Assembly: GCF_024505185.1 (NCBI RefSeq)
Contig: NZ_JANIBJ010000003.1
Coordinates: 62,001 to 126,000, forward strand
Source of the DNA: Methylomonas subterranea
GTDB lineage: Bacteria; Pseudomonadota; Gammaproteobacteria; Methylococcales; Methylomonadaceae
Direction of reading: 5' to 3'
DNA: 64,000 nucleotides
Shown here: positions 54,827 to 63,896 of the stretch, piece after piece
Layout: each line of letters opens with the position of its first letter
How positions within the stretch are numbered: position 1 is the first letter of the stretch
The notes under the pieces: generated by a model
Database searches by the model: none
Told to the model about the DNA's origin: nothing
The model's input: only the letters and a program-made list of their open reading frames with translations
Made by a program: the position numbers and the translations under genes

Positions 54827-57562
54827 ATGGACCCAAAATACAGCTTCTCATTTGATAAAGGCGACGGCAAAAACAAGGCGTTATTAGGCGGCAAGGGTGC
54901 CAACCTGTGCGAAATGACGCAAATGGGGCTAAACGTACCGCCGGGCTTCGTGATTACCACCGCCACCTGCCTGCAATACCTGGAGAACAAGCAGTTGCCG
55001 GCAGATTTGATGGACGAAGTCGCGCAGCAAATCAGCGCCATCGAGCAAACCACCGGCAAGCAATTCGGCGGCTCCGCCAATCCGCTATTGGTGTCGGTGC
55101 GCTCCGGTTCGGCCATCTCCATGCCCGGCATGATGGACACCATTCTTAACCTGGGCCTAAACAAGCAAACCCTGGCCGGCCTGATCGAAATGACCGACGA
55201 CGCCCGCTTCGTTTACGATGCCTACCGGCGTTTTATCCAATTGTTCGGCAAGGTGGCGCTGGGCATAGAAGATGAAAAATTCGACGTGCATTTCCAAACC
55301 GTCAAACGCAACGCCGGCATCAAGGCCGATGTGGCGCTGAGCGCCGATCAGCTGCAGGAAATCAGCGAACTGTTCCTGCAAGTCGTCAAGGACGAAACCG
55401 GCCGGCCGTTTCCGGAGGACGTTTACGAACAACTGGAAATCGCCATCAAGGCGGTATTCAATTCCTGGCTGGGCCGTCGGGCGGTGGATTACCGGCGCGA
55501 ATTCCATATCACTCCGGATATCGCCAATGGCACGGCGGTCAATATCGTCACCATGGTATTCGGCAATATGGGCGACGATTGCGCCACCGGCGTCGGCTTT
55601 ACCCGCAACCCGGGTACCGGCGTCAACGAAATGTACGGTGAATATCTGGTCAACGCTCAGGGCGAAGACGTGGTGGCCGGCATACGCACGCCTAAACCGG
55701 TGCACGAAATGGCCGGGGAAATGCCCGAGCAATACCGGCAACTGGTGGAATTGCGCAACAAACTGGAAGCGCATTACCAGGAAGTGCAGGATTATGAATA
55801 CACCATCGAGCGCGGCGTGCTGTATTGCCTGCAAACCCGCAACGGCAAAATGAATGCGGCGGCGATGGTAAAAACCTCGATCGACATGGTCAACGAAGGT
55901 TTAATCACTAAGGAACGCGCGTTGCTGCGCATCAACCCCGAATTACTGGAGCAATTGCTGCATCCGCAATTGGCGCCCGATCACGGTCAACTGGCCATCG
56001 CCCAGGGCCTACCCGCTTCTCCGGGCGCCGCCTGCGGCAAATGCGTGTTCGATGCCGATACCGCCGTGCGCCTGGGTAAAACCGGCGCCGATTTGATTTT
56101 ATTGCGCGAGGAAACCAAACCCGAGGACATCCACGGCTTTTTTGCCGCCCAAGGTATTCTGACCAGCCGCGGCGGCAAAACCTCGCATGCGGCCGTGGTG
56201 GCGCGCGGCATGGGCAAGGCCTGCGTGGCCGGGGCGGAAGATATTCGGGTCGATGTGCGGGCCAGGCTGGCCATTGTCGGCGACATTCATATCAAGGAAG
56301 GCGATTTGATCACCATCGACGGCAGCACCGGCGATATCTTTTTGGGTCGCATTCCCACCATCAAACCCACTTTCTCGCAGGAGCTGAAAACCCTGTTGAG
56401 TTGGGCCGACGAAAACGCCCGCCTGCGCGTGCATGCCAACGCCGACACGCCGACAATGGCCAAACTGGCGGTGGAATACGGCGCCAAGGGTATAGGTTTG
56501 TGTCGCACCGAACGGATGTTCAACGCCGTCGACCGGCTGCCGCTGGTCATAGACATGATACTGGCCAACAGCACCGAGGAGCGCGAAACCGCGCTGGCAA
56601 AACTGTTCCCTATCCAGCGCGACGATTTCGAACAATTGTTCGAAGCCATGTCGCCCTATCCGGTCACCGTGCGTTTGCTCGACCCGCCCATGCACGAGTT
56701 CTTGCCCAACGAACACCAGTTGCTGGACGAACTGGATGCGCTGAAACATTACCTGACCATCGTCAAGGGCCAACGGGTTACCTTGGATACCCTGGCCGGC
56801 CACGCGGAGCTGCCGGCCCCGTTCAACATGCTGAACGAAGAAGTCATCGTGGAAGCGATTGCCAAAAAGCAAATGATGCTTGACAAGGTGCTGGAACTGT
56901 ACGAGGTCAATCCCATGCTGGGCCATCGCGGCGTGCGCTTGGGCATGAGCTATCCGGAAATCTACAAGATGCAGATTCGCTCGATTCTGGAGGCCGCCGC
57001 CCGTTGCGTCAAACAGCGGATTCCGGTCGAACCTGAAATCATGGTGCCGCAAGTCATCACCGCGCAGGAACTGAAAAAGGTGAAACAATTCGTCGATCAA
57101 ATTCAGGCCGAAGTGGAAGCGCAATACAAAATCAGCCTGAAATTCAAATTCGGCACCATGATAGAAACCGTGCGCGCCTGTACCCGCGCGGACAATCTGG
57201 CCGAGACCGCCGAATTTTTCTCCTTCGGCACCAACGATTTGACCCAGGCGACTTTCTCGTTCTCGCGCGAAGACGCCGAAAACAAGTTTTTACCGCTGTA
57301 TGAAGACTCCGGCCTGCTGCAGGACAACCCGTTCGAAACCCTGGATATTCAAGGCCTGGGCAAACTGATGAAAATGGCGGTGGACTGGGGCCGGCAACAG
57401 CGTCCGGACTTGAAGGTGGGCATTTGCGGCGAACACGGCGGCCATCCCAAATCCATACAATTCGTCCACGGTTTGGGCTTGAATTACGTGTCTTGTTCTG
57501 CGCCGCGCATTCCGGTGGCGCGTTTGGCGGCGGCGCACGCAAAATTGCTGGAAAAACCCTGA
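54827..57562 (+). CDS. ppdK: Pyruvate, phosphate dikinase
   Basis: PPDK interconverts pyruvate, ATP and phosphate with phosphoenolpyruvate, AMP and pyrophosphate. The 911-residue protein starts with the ATP-grasp region (LLGGKGANLCEMTQMGLNVP), has the phospho-histidine loop GGKTSHAAVVARGMGKACVAG minus its ends at about 450, and the C-terminal PEP/pyruvate domain with GTNDLTQATF and the catalytic Cys in SCSAPRIPVARLAA. Length is typical for bacteria. In methanotrophs it works with pyrophosphate-linked glycolysis at the PEP-pyruvate step. It ends in a hairpin shared with the convergent cyclase gene. Confidence 0.97.
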   Translation: MDPKYSFSFDKGDGKNKALLGGKGANLCEMTQMGLNVPPGFVITTATCLQYLENKQLPADLMDEVAQQISAIEQTTGKQFGGSANPLLVSVRSGSAISMPGMMDTILNLGLNKQTLAGLIEMTDDARFVYDAYRRFIQLFGKVALGIEDEKFDVHFQTVKRNAGIKADVALSADQLQEISELFLQVVKDETGRPFPEDVYEQLEIAIKAVFNSWLGRRAVDYRREFHITPDIANGTAVNIVTMVFGNMGDDCATGVGFTRNPGTGVNEMYGEYLVNAQGEDVVAGIRTPKPVHEMAGEMPEQYRQLVELRNKLEAHYQEVQDYEYTIERGVLYCLQTRNGKMNAAAMVKTSIDMVNEGLITKERALLRINPELLEQLLHPQLAPDHGQLAIAQGLPASPGAACGKCVFDADTAVRLGKTGADLILLREETKPEDIHGFFAAQGILTSRGGKTSHAAVVARGMGKACVAGAEDIRVDVRARLAIVGDIHIKEGDLITIDGSTGDIFLGRIPTIKPTFSQELKTLLSWADENARLRVHANADTPTMAKLAVEYGAKGIGLCRTERMFNAVDRLPLVIDMILANSTEERETALAKLFPIQRDDFEQLFEAMSPYPVTVRLLDPPMHEFLPNEHQLLDELDALKHYLTIVKGQRVTLDTLAGHAELPAPFNMLNEEVIVEAIAKKQMMLDKVLELYEVNPMLGHRGVRLGMSYPEIYKMQIRSILEAAARCVKQRIPVEPEIMVPQVITAQELKKVKQFVDQIQAEVEAQYKISLKFKFGTMIETVRACTRADNLAETAEFFSFGTNDLTQATFSFSREDAENKFLPLYEDSGLLQDNPFETLDIQGLGKLMKMAVDWGRQQRPDLKVGICGEHGGHPKSIQFVHGLGLNYVSCSAPRIPVARLAAAHAKLLEKP

Positions 57563-57569
57563 TCGACCC

Positions 57570-57595
57570 GCCCGCCGGCTTTAACACCGGCGGGC
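57570..57595. terminator. Bidirectional hairpin between convergent ppdK and diguanylate cyclase genes
   Basis: GCCCGCCGG (57570-57578) and CCGGCGGGC (57587-57595) form a perfect 9-bp stem in the 39-base gap between the two stops. The stem is very stable but lacks a T-tract on either side; it may still end transcription from both directions. Confidence 0.65.
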
Positions 57596-57601
57596 TTGGG
57601 T

Positions 57602-58852
57602 TCATTCCGCCGCTTGTCCCTGATATTTTTCCACCCGGTTTCTGCCGGAATGCTTGGCATCGTATAAGGCGCGGTCCGCGTGCAGCAGTAAATCGCCGAA
57701 TTCGACGTTTTCGCGCGGTATCAGTGTCGCCACGCCCAGGCTGATGGTGACATATTGCGAGATTTTGGAGTCCGGATGCGGCAATTTCATGCCCTCGACA
57801 GCCATGCGTAAAATTTCGGCCAGTTGCATGATTTGCATGGAATCGCAGGCCGCCACCACGCAGAACTCTTCCCCCCCATAACGGGCTATCAAATCACCGG
57901 AGCGCCTGAAATAATGCCTCAGGGTACGAGCCACCTGCCGCAGGCACTGGTCGCCCTCCACATGCCCCAGATTATCGTTATAAGCCTTAAAAAAGTCGAT
58001 ATCGATCATGACCATCGACAAGGGGTAATGGTGGCGGGTGGCCCGCTTCCATTCCCGTCTAACAAAAGCATCGTAATAGCGCCGGTTCGGCAACAGAGTA
58101 AGTGCGTCCAGATAGGCCAGTTGCAAATGGCTGCGGGCCTTGGTCAAGCGTTTGCTGAGCCTGACTTGCGCCCAATAAGCCAGCAACAAGGCCATCAATC
58201 CGATAGCCGAGATTAAAAGATGGGATTGCCTCAACCATTGCAGGCGCAGGAAAATGATATCGTCGATAGTGGCACTCGGTATGCTGACACTGATGCCGCC
58301 CCTTATGTCACCGACTTTGTTTCCCGGCGCATCGTGGCATTTCATGCACGGCTCTTCCAAAATCAAGGGCCCCATGTAGCGATAAAAACGTTGGCCGCCG
58401 ATATCGCTGACTTCCTGATAAGTTTTTTGCCCCTGATTAAACGCCTGGAGCGCCGTGATTTCCCAGTCATCGGCTTGATTATCCGGACGGATGGGCTCCA
58501 GGCTGGTGATATGAAAGCGTATGCCGCTATCGCCGCGCTCCATTTCAGCCAACTGCCGGGTCATCAGCGCGGGGTTGATCAGAGTCAGCTTTTGCCCTTC
58601 GCTGGTGATGATATCCCGCGCGGGCGTTTTCAAATAGGGATTGGGTTGGGTCCGCTCCGTGATGGGCACATAGACGCCGCCGTGCTCGCTGTTCCATTTT
58701 CTCATCAGCACGATATGTTGAAAAAACATCTCCGCTTGTTTATAGGCGATTTTTTGACCGAACTTTTTATCGTCTTCCGCCTGATAATAATAAGACAGGC
58801 CAATCAACATCAGCCAAACAACGCTAAACATTAGAAAGCTGGTCGCTTTCAT
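57602..58852 (-). CDS. Diguanylate cyclase with N-terminal haem-binding DUF3365 sensor
   Basis: The 416-residue protein has an N-terminal membrane helix (about 5-24), a periplasmic DUF3365 (Tll0287-like) sensor with a covalent haem motif CMKCH (169-173), a second helix (about 212-230) and a GGDEF domain with GGEEF (326-330). An RxxD inhibitory site (RSGD) lies just before it. It should make cyclic di-GMP in response to redox state or a gas ligand. TGGAG lies before the ATG at 58852. It is convergent with ppdK and divergent from zur. Confidence 0.9.
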   Translation of the reverse strand: MKATSFLMFSVVWLMLIGLSYYYQAEDDKKFGQKIAYKQAEMFFQHIVLMRKWNSEHGGVYVPITERTQPNPYLKTPARDIITSEGQKLTLINPALMTRQLAEMERGDSGIRFHITSLEPIRPDNQADDWEITALQAFNQGQKTYQEVSDIGGQRFYRYMGPLILEEPCMKCHDAPGNKVGDIRGGISVSIPSATIDDIIFLRLQWLRQSHLLISAIGLMALLLAYWAQVRLSKRLTKARSHLQLAYLDALTLLPNRRYYDAFVRREWKRATRHHYPLSMVMIDIDFFKAYNDNLGHVEGDQCLRQVARTLRHYFRRSGDLIARYGGEEFCVVAACDSMQIMQLAEILRMAVEGMKLPHPDSKISQYVTISLGVATLIPRENVEFGDLLLHADRALYDAKHSGRNRVEKYQGQAAE

Positions 58853-58946
58853 GCAAGACTCCAATACCCTGGAAAAACGTAGCGGTTCACTCTATACATC
58901 AAACATTCCCTATTTCCGCAATTAAAATAGAGGGGACCTGGATAAG

Positions 58947-58962
58947 ATTGATTATAATCAAT
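58947..58962. promoter_or_regulatory. 16-bp perfect palindrome, candidate operator
   Basis: ATTGATTATAATCAAT is perfectly self-complementary and lies in the 236-base gap between the divergent cyclase and zur genes. The AT-rich palindrome with the central TATA resembles Fur/Zur-type operators. It could be an autoregulatory Zur site; no zinc-box consensus was tested. Confidence 0.5.
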
Positions 58963-59088
58963 ATCAAGAATTTGCCCGAAATTTCACAAAACTCCCTCAG
59001 ATTCGGCCTTGGCAACACCCTGACGAATGGTGTTGCAATATAAAGCGATTTGCCGGGGTCGTTGCTGAACTTGATCACTCTTTTTGAC

Positions 59089-59577
59089 ATGACAACCCGA
59101 TTGACAACACCCGATCAAACCACCGAACACGATCACAATCAATGCATACGCAACGCCATCGCGACGGCCGAGCATTTATGTATCGATCGTGGCGTGCAAT
59201 TAACGCCCATTCGGCACAAAATCCTGGAATTGATCTGGAACAGCCATAAAGCGATCAAGGCCTATGACCTGCTGGATTTGATTCGTCCTATCAATGATGC
59301 GGCCAAGCCAGCTACAGTCTATAGGGCTTTGGATTTTTTACTAGAGCAAGGCCTGATTCATCGGGTTGAAAGCCTGAATGCCTTTGTCGGTTGCCGTAGT
59401 TCAGGCACCCAACACGATCAATTGTTACTGATCTGCACAGCCTGCCACAACGTGGAGGAACGCTCGGCACCGCAGGTGTTTTTGGCACTGGCCGAAGAAA
59501 CCAAAACGGCAAAATTCAGCGCGCGACGTAAAACCATTGAGATTCACGGCCTGTGCAACAGCTGCCGCAGCGAATAA
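59089..59577 (+). CDS. zur: Fur-family transcriptional regulator, probably Zur
   Basis: The 162-residue protein belongs to the Fur family and is closest in pattern to the zinc-uptake regulator Zur. A winged-helix domain (about 20-85: GVQLTPIRHKILELIW, then AKPATVYRALDFLLEQGLIHR) precedes a metal domain with CTACHN and a final CNSC, two CxxC-type pairs for structural zinc. The ATG at 59089 is preferred to a longer frame at 59050. It is divergent from the cyclase gene with a palindrome in between, and a strong terminator lies 121 bases downstream. Confidence 0.85.
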   Translation: MTTRLTTPDQTTEHDHNQCIRNAIATAEHLCIDRGVQLTPIRHKILELIWNSHKAIKAYDLLDLIRPINDAAKPATVYRALDFLLEQGLIHRVESLNAFVGCRSSGTQHDQLLLICTACHNVEERSAPQVFLALAEETKTAKFSARRKTIEIHGLCNSCRSE

Positions 59578-59698
59578 AGTTTCGAAACCGGCTTAAACAT
59601 TGACCCAAGTCAATATTGCCGCTGCGTTCCGCCCTAAAATACCCACCATGTCAATAGCTTTCCTACCGTTGGCATATCCTCTTGAAAGATAGGTCTCT

Positions 59699-59732
59699 GG
59701 GCGGATGATTTTTTCCATCCGCCCTTTTTTTT
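59699..59732 (+). terminator. Intrinsic terminator upstream of ligA
   Basis: GGGCGGATG (59699-59707) pairs perfectly with CATCCGCCC (59716-59724), followed by eight T (59725-59732). It is the clearest rho-independent terminator in the window. It lies 121 bases after zur and 49 bases before the ligA ATG, so it ends zur transcripts or acts as a leader terminator for ligA. Confidence 0.9.
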
Positions 59733-59781
59733 GCCGCAAATCCTCTATAATTCCGGCCTGACCGACTCCTCCCTGGCCGAC

Positions 59782-61737
59782 ATGCTGACTTCTCCGCAAA
59801 AAAAACTGATCGCGCAAGCCGCCCTGAACTTCGATGCGTTAAGCGAACAGCGTTTTTGCCAACTTTGCCAACAGCCCGACCTGGCTCAATCCGCCGACGA
59901 CGATGAATTGGCGGCATTTTTACAAATCGCCAATGCGCTTTACCGTGGCGGCGAGCCGATTGTCAGCGACGCCGACTACGACTTCGTCTATCTGGCGGAA
60001 TTGAGAAAACGCCATCCCGAGCATCCCTTGCTGCAAGCGGTGGAGCCCGAACCGACTTTTGCCGGCAAAACCGTGGACTTACCGGTCGTCATGCTGTCCA
60101 CCGACAAAGCCTATACCATCGAGGACGTGGAACGCTGGGCCGGCCGCATCGAAAAAGCCGCGCAAGAATTGGGAAAAAATTTTGCCGAATTGAGCTTTAA
60201 AGTCACTCCGAAACTGGACGGCTACGCTGCCTACGACGACGGCGAAACGCTGTACACCCGAGGTGACGGCCGCAAGGGCCAGGACATAGGCCGGGTCTTC
60301 GAACGCGGCCTGCTGGTGGCCGATCGAGGCGACCGTGGCCTGGGCGCCGGCGAAATCGTGGTGTCGCGCAGTTATTTCGACGCGCATCTTGCCGGGCATT
60401 TCGATAACGCCCGAAACTTTCAGGCCAGCGTCATCAAGGAAAAAGAGCTGGACGAACACGCCGAGGCGGCCATCAGGGAGCGGGCGGCGGTGTTTTATCC
60501 CTTCGCCCTGTTGCCCTGCTGGGAAGGCCCGTGGCAAACCCTGATCGCCGACTTCGAAAACATCGTCAAAACCGTATGGCATCGGGTGGATTACGATGTC
60601 GACGGCGTGATTCTGGAAATCGTCGACGAAGAGCTGAAAATCCACTTGGGCGCCACCCGCCACCACCACCGCTGGCAATTAGCTTACAAGGAAAACCTGC
60701 AGACGGCGGAAGTCCAAGTGCTGAGGGTGACGCCGCAAACCTCCCGTTCCGGACGCATTACCCCGGTCGCCGAACTGGAACCGGTGCGTCTCAGCGGCGC
60801 CCTGCTCTCGCGGGCTACGGCTCATCATTACAAAATGGTACTCGAAAAAGGCATAGGCCCCGGCGCGCTTATCCGGCTGGCCCGCTCCGGCGAAGTGATT
60901 CCTAAAATCGAGCAGGTGATCCGGCCGGCCGAACCGCAAGTACCCGAGCACTGCCCCAGCTGCGGCCACGCATTGATCTGGGACAACGACTACCTGATCT
61001 GCCCCAATAATCTGGCCTGCCCGGCCCAGATCAGCAACAGCATGGAGCATTTTTTCCGGGTACTGAAAAACAACGACGGCTTCGGCGCCGCCAGCATCAA
61101 AAGACTGTATGAAAACGGCATTCGCCGGGTTGACGAAATTTATGCGCTGAGCGCCGAACAATTCGAAAGCATGGGTTTCGGCCCCAAGCAATCGCAAAAT
61201 CTGCTGGAGCAACTGCTGCGCAGCCGCGGCGAAGCCGTGGAAGACTGGCGCTTTTTGGCTGCTTTCGGCGTGTTCAGAATGGGCTTGGGCAATTGCGAGC
61301 GCTTGTTGCAACACTATGCCTTGACGGATATCTTTTCGCTCGGCGAGGACGAAATCGTGGCGATAGAGGGCTTTGCCGAAAAAACCGCCGCCGTGATTAC
61401 CGAAGGCTTTGCCAACATCAAACCCTTATTCGATAAGTTGATGGCGCTGGGATTTAACCTGCAAAGCACCCAACGTCAACCCAATGATGCATCCCATCCG
61501 TTGGCGGGCAAAACCCTGGTATTCACCGGCACCCTGCACAGCGGCAGCCGCGACGAACTTAGCAAACAGGCCAAGACTAAGGGCGCCAAGGTCGGCTCCT
61601 CGGTTTCGGCCAAAACCGATTATCTGGTGGCGGGCGACAATGTGGGCGCCAACAAACTGAATGCCGCCCGCGACAAAGGCGTCAACATCATCAACGAACA
61701 GGAGTTTCTGCGCTTGCTGAACGGGGCCGACGCATGA
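59782..61737 (+). CDS. ligA: NAD-dependent DNA ligase (divergent LigA)
   Basis: The 651-residue protein has the full LigA layout: domain Ia (GGEPIVSDADYDFVYLAEL), an adenylation domain with the nucleotidyl Lys144 in PKLDGYAAYDDG, TRGDGRKGQDIG, an OB fold with TPQTSRSGRITPVAELEPV, a four-Cys zinc finger (CPSCG and CPNNLACP), HhH repeats and a BRCT domain (about 575-650, GKTLVFTGTLHSGSRDEL). Several motifs depart from usual LigA sequences. The ATG at 59782 was chosen because a TTG at 59731 lies inside a terminator T-tract. Its stop overlaps the thiD start (ATGA). Confidence 0.9.
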   Translation: MLTSPQKKLIAQAALNFDALSEQRFCQLCQQPDLAQSADDDELAAFLQIANALYRGGEPIVSDADYDFVYLAELRKRHPEHPLLQAVEPEPTFAGKTVDLPVVMLSTDKAYTIEDVERWAGRIEKAAQELGKNFAELSFKVTPKLDGYAAYDDGETLYTRGDGRKGQDIGRVFERGLLVADRGDRGLGAGEIVVSRSYFDAHLAGHFDNARNFQASVIKEKELDEHAEAAIRERAAVFYPFALLPCWEGPWQTLIADFENIVKTVWHRVDYDVDGVILEIVDEELKIHLGATRHHHRWQLAYKENLQTAEVQVLRVTPQTSRSGRITPVAELEPVRLSGALLSRATAHHYKMVLEKGIGPGALIRLARSGEVIPKIEQVIRPAEPQVPEHCPSCGHALIWDNDYLICPNNLACPAQISNSMEHFFRVLKNNDGFGAASIKRLYENGIRRVDEIYALSAEQFESMGFGPKQSQNLLEQLLRSRGEAVEDWRFLAAFGVFRMGLGNCERLLQHYALTDIFSLGEDEIVAIEGFAEKTAAVITEGFANIKPLFDKLMALGFNLQSTQRQPNDASHPLAGKTLVFTGTLHSGSRDELSKQAKTKGAKVGSSVSAKTDYLVAGDNVGANKLNAARDKGVNIINEQEFLRLLNGADA

Positions 61738-62519
61738 GTGTCCGCCCTCCCATCGTGCTGTGTTTTTCCGGCCACGACCCCAGCGGCGGCGCCGGCATAC
61801 AGGCCGACATCGAAGCCATCGTCAGCCACCGTTGCCATGCCGCCAGCGTGATTACCGCCTTGACCGAACAAGACAGCCGCAACGTTAAAAAACTGCTGCC
61901 GCAAAATCCAGCCGACATTATCTGTCAAGCCGAAACTCTGCTGAACGATTTCAAGGTCTCGGCGATCAAAATCGGTTTGCTGGGTCATGCGGATACCGCG
62001 CTGGCCGTTCACGACATTGTGCGGCAATGTCCGGATATACCGGTGGTACTCGACCCGGTCTTGGCCGCCGGCGGCGGCACCGAGCTGGCCGGCGAACAAC
62101 TGATAAGCGCCATCGTCGCCAAACTGCTGCCGTTGACCACTGTCTTGACGCCGAACAGCCAGGAAGCCCGTAAGCTGGCGGGCGTGAACGATTTGAACGC
62201 TTGCGCCAGCCTACTGCGGGCCAAGGGTGCCCAAAACGTGTTAATCACCGGCAGCCACGAAGATTCGCTGCTGGTGCATAACCGTTTGTTCATGCCCGAC
62301 GGCTTGAATGAAACCTTCAACTGGGAAAGGCTGCCGCAACATTACCACGGCTCCGGCTGCACGCTGGCCAGCGCCATCGCCGCCCTGCTCGCTCAGGGTC
62401 TGGATGTGTTTACCGCCGTCAACGAAGCCCAGGAATTCACCTGGCAAAGTCTGGCGGCCGCCTATCTGCCCGGCAAGGGCCAGCACAATCCGCGGCGTTT
62501 ATTCTGGATGGACGCATGA
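61734..62519 (+). CDS. thiD: Hydroxymethylpyrimidine/phosphomethylpyrimidine kinase
   Basis: ThiD phosphorylates HMP and HMP-P in thiamine synthesis. The 261-residue ribokinase-fold protein shows SGHDPSGGAGIQADIEAI at the substrate site, VVLDPVLAAGGGTELA, and LPQHYHGSGCTLASAIAALL with the catalytic GSGC. It overlaps ligA by four bases and thiE by four (ATGA both), so all three are translationally coupled. No TPP riboswitch can be placed between them. Confidence 0.95.
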   Translation: MSVRPPIVLCFSGHDPSGGAGIQADIEAIVSHRCHAASVITALTEQDSRNVKKLLPQNPADIICQAETLLNDFKVSAIKIGLLGHADTALAVHDIVRQCPDIPVVLDPVLAAGGGTELAGEQLISAIVAKLLPLTTVLTPNSQEARKLAGVNDLNACASLLRAKGAQNVLITGSHEDSLLVHNRLFMPDGLNETFNWERLPQHYHGSGCTLASAIAALLAQGLDVFTAVNEAQEFTWQSLAAAYLPGKGQHNPRRLFWMDA

Positions 62520-63133
62520 AATTTCCGCGACGCGGCCTGTATGCCATCACCCAACCCGAAGGCAAAAGCCTGGAACAAATCCTGCGCGACGTGGAAGCCG
62601 CTCTAAAAGGCGGCGCCGTGGCGATTCAATACCGGGATAAGCAGCCGCTCGACGCAGTCGGTTTGGCCCGGCAATTATTGACGCTGTGCCGTGCCTACCA
62701 AGCGCCGTTGCTGATTAACGATAGCGTCGAGCTGGCATTGAAAGTCGCTGCCGACGGCGTGCATTTGGGCAAGGATGACGGTAGCATCGCCGAAGCCCGG
62801 CGACGGCTGGGGGCCGAGGCGATTATCGGCGTATCCTGTTACAACGATGTACAAAAAGCCTGCGCGGCTGCCGGGCATGGCGCCGATTATGTAGCCTTCG
62901 GCCGCTTCTTTCCATCCGGCTCCAAGCCGCTGGCGGCGCCGGCCGAGTTATCCACCCTGATTCAGGCCAGACAGTTGCTAAGTCTGCCTATCGTGGCAAT
63001 CGGCGGCATTCTGCCGGAAAACGGTGGACAGTTGCTTGCGGCGGGCGCAGACTTACTGGCGGTGATAGGCGGCGTCTTCGACCGCGAACCGCAAGCTTCC
63101 GCCCTCGCCTATCAGGCACTTTTTCATTCCTAA
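62516..63133 (+). CDS. thiE: Thiamine-phosphate synthase
   Basis: ThiE joins HMP-PP with the thiazole phosphate to give thiamine monophosphate. The 205-residue TIM-barrel protein has [33 protein letters not shown] with the diphosphate-binding region, IIGVSCYND and [13 protein letters not shown], then [11 protein letters not shown]. It overlaps thiD by four bases. The dodecin gene follows after 16 bases and may be on the same transcript. Confidence 0.95.
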   Translation: MKFPRRGLYAITQPEGKSLEQILRDVEAALKGGAVAIQYRDKQPLDAVGLARQLLTLCRAYQAPLLINDSVELALKVAADGVHLGKDDGSIAEARRRLGAEAIIGVSCYNDVQKACAAAGHGADYVAFGRFFPSGSKPLAAPAELSTLIQARQLLSLPIVAIGGILPENGGQLLAAGADLLAVIGGVFDREPQASALAYQALFHS

Positions 63134-63149
63134 ACCCAAGGAGATCGTC

Positions 63150-63359
63150 ATGTCGGAACATGTCTATAAAAAAATCGAACTGACCGGCTCATCCAGCGCC
63201 GGCATTCAACACGCCATCGAAACCGCCATCGCCAAGGCCGGTCAAACCGTGAAAAACATGCGTTGGTTCGAGGTGGTGGAGACGCGCGGCCATATCGAAA
63301 ACGGCAAGGTCGCCCATTGGCAAGTCACCATCAAGGTGGGTTTTACCGTTGAAGATTAA
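63150..63359 (+). CDS. Dodecin family flavin-binding protein
   Basis: A 69-residue protein of the dodecin family, which assembles into hollow dodecamers that store flavins or related cofactors. The sequence [20 protein letters not shown] and [16 protein letters not shown] contains the conserved Trp that stacks on the flavin. AAGGAG lies five bases upstream. It follows thiE closely, which may link it to cofactor handling. A hairpin lies downstream. Confidence 0.93.
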   Translation: MSEHVYKKIELTGSSSAGIQHAIETAIAKAGQTVKNMRWFEVVETRGHIENGKVAHWQVTIKVGFTVED

Positions 63360-63387
63360 ACTGCTTAAAGTTCCAACTCCAAAATAC

Positions 63388-63415
63388 GCGGGAACCCGGT
63401 CTTACGGCTTCCCGC
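63388..63415 (+). terminator. Hairpin downstream of dodecin
   Basis: GCGGGAA (63388-63394) pairs with TTCCCGC (63409-63415), with an inner CCGG-type pairing, 28 bases after the stop. It is followed by CATCTTACCCTTTCC rather than a T-run, so termination is plausible but not certain. Confidence 0.5.
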
Positions 63416-63432
63416 CATCTTACCCTTTCCGA

Positions 63433-63520
63433 CAATGCAATTTTTCGCGCCGTGATTTCACCGGCACCTACCACCAAGCAGGTTTGGTCTTTACTTTTTA
63501 GAAAAGGGAAAATATTCCAT
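63433..63520 (-). pseudogene. Remnant of a siroheme synthase (cysG) 5' end
   Basis: From an ATG at 63520 the frame reads MEYFP, the usual start of the precorrin-2 dehydrogenase domain, and then shifts; the neighbouring frame gives FLKSKDQTCLVVGAGEITAR and KIAL, the start of the Rossmann fold (typically EYFPIFLKLKDKPCLVVGGG, here in degraded form). Loss of two bases after CCC explains the shift. Similarity stops near 63433 and no further part is found. It lies 16 bases after the ferredoxin stop on the same strand, so an intact gene probably once followed it. Confidence 0.65.
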
Positions 63521-63536
63521 AACGGTTTTTTTGCTG

Positions 63537-63896
63537 CTATGGAACGACGCAAACACTTTGATGATAAATCAACTCTTCGACAGGTCGACCGCCCACCAGA
63601 TGTTCATCAATGATGCGCTGCAAATTGGCCTCGTTGACGTTGTAATACCAGATACCATCGGGTTGTACGCACATGATCGGGCCGGATTTGCAGGTGGCGA
63701 AACAGTGGGCGCGGGTGCGTTTGACCCGAAGTTCGCCTTTATCAATGCCGGCGGCCTTAAATTTCTCGCCCAGGGTTTCGAACAGGGCTTGTGCTTCACC
63801 ATTTTCGGTGCAGCGCGGGCCGGTACATACCAACAGATGGCGTTTGTAATCGCCCATTTTGGGTTTTTCCGGCATGGGTTGTGAGTTATTGGTCAT
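63537..63896 (-). CDS. Thioredoxin-like 2Fe-2S ferredoxin
   Basis: The 119-residue protein resembles the thioredoxin-fold 2Fe-2S ferredoxins (Shethna-like/HoxE-like). Ligand cysteines fit CTGPRC (about 20-25) and CFATCKSGPIMCV (about 60-72), a pattern for a 2Fe-2S cluster. The ATG at 63896 is preferred because longer starts to 63983 add unlikely sequence. It is followed on the same strand by the broken cysG fragment, which suggests an older link with siroheme or sulfur assimilation. Confidence 0.85.
   Translation of the reverse strand: MTNNSQPMPEKPKMGDYKRHLLVCTGPRCTENGEAQALFETLGEKFKAAGIDKGELRVKRTRAHCFATCKSGPIMCVQPDGIWYYNVNEANLQRIIDEHLVGGRPVEELIYHQSVCVVP

Noticed and set aside
59699-59732. 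Riboswitch for thiamine pyrophosphate controlling ligA-thiD-thiE
   Set aside because: No TPP-box sequence (CTGAGA-type core) is present upstream; only a plain terminator hairpin is seen.
59731-59781. TTG start that would lengthen LigA by 17 residues
   Set aside because: The TTG lies in the T-tract of an intrinsic terminator and the added residues do not resemble the LigA N-terminus.
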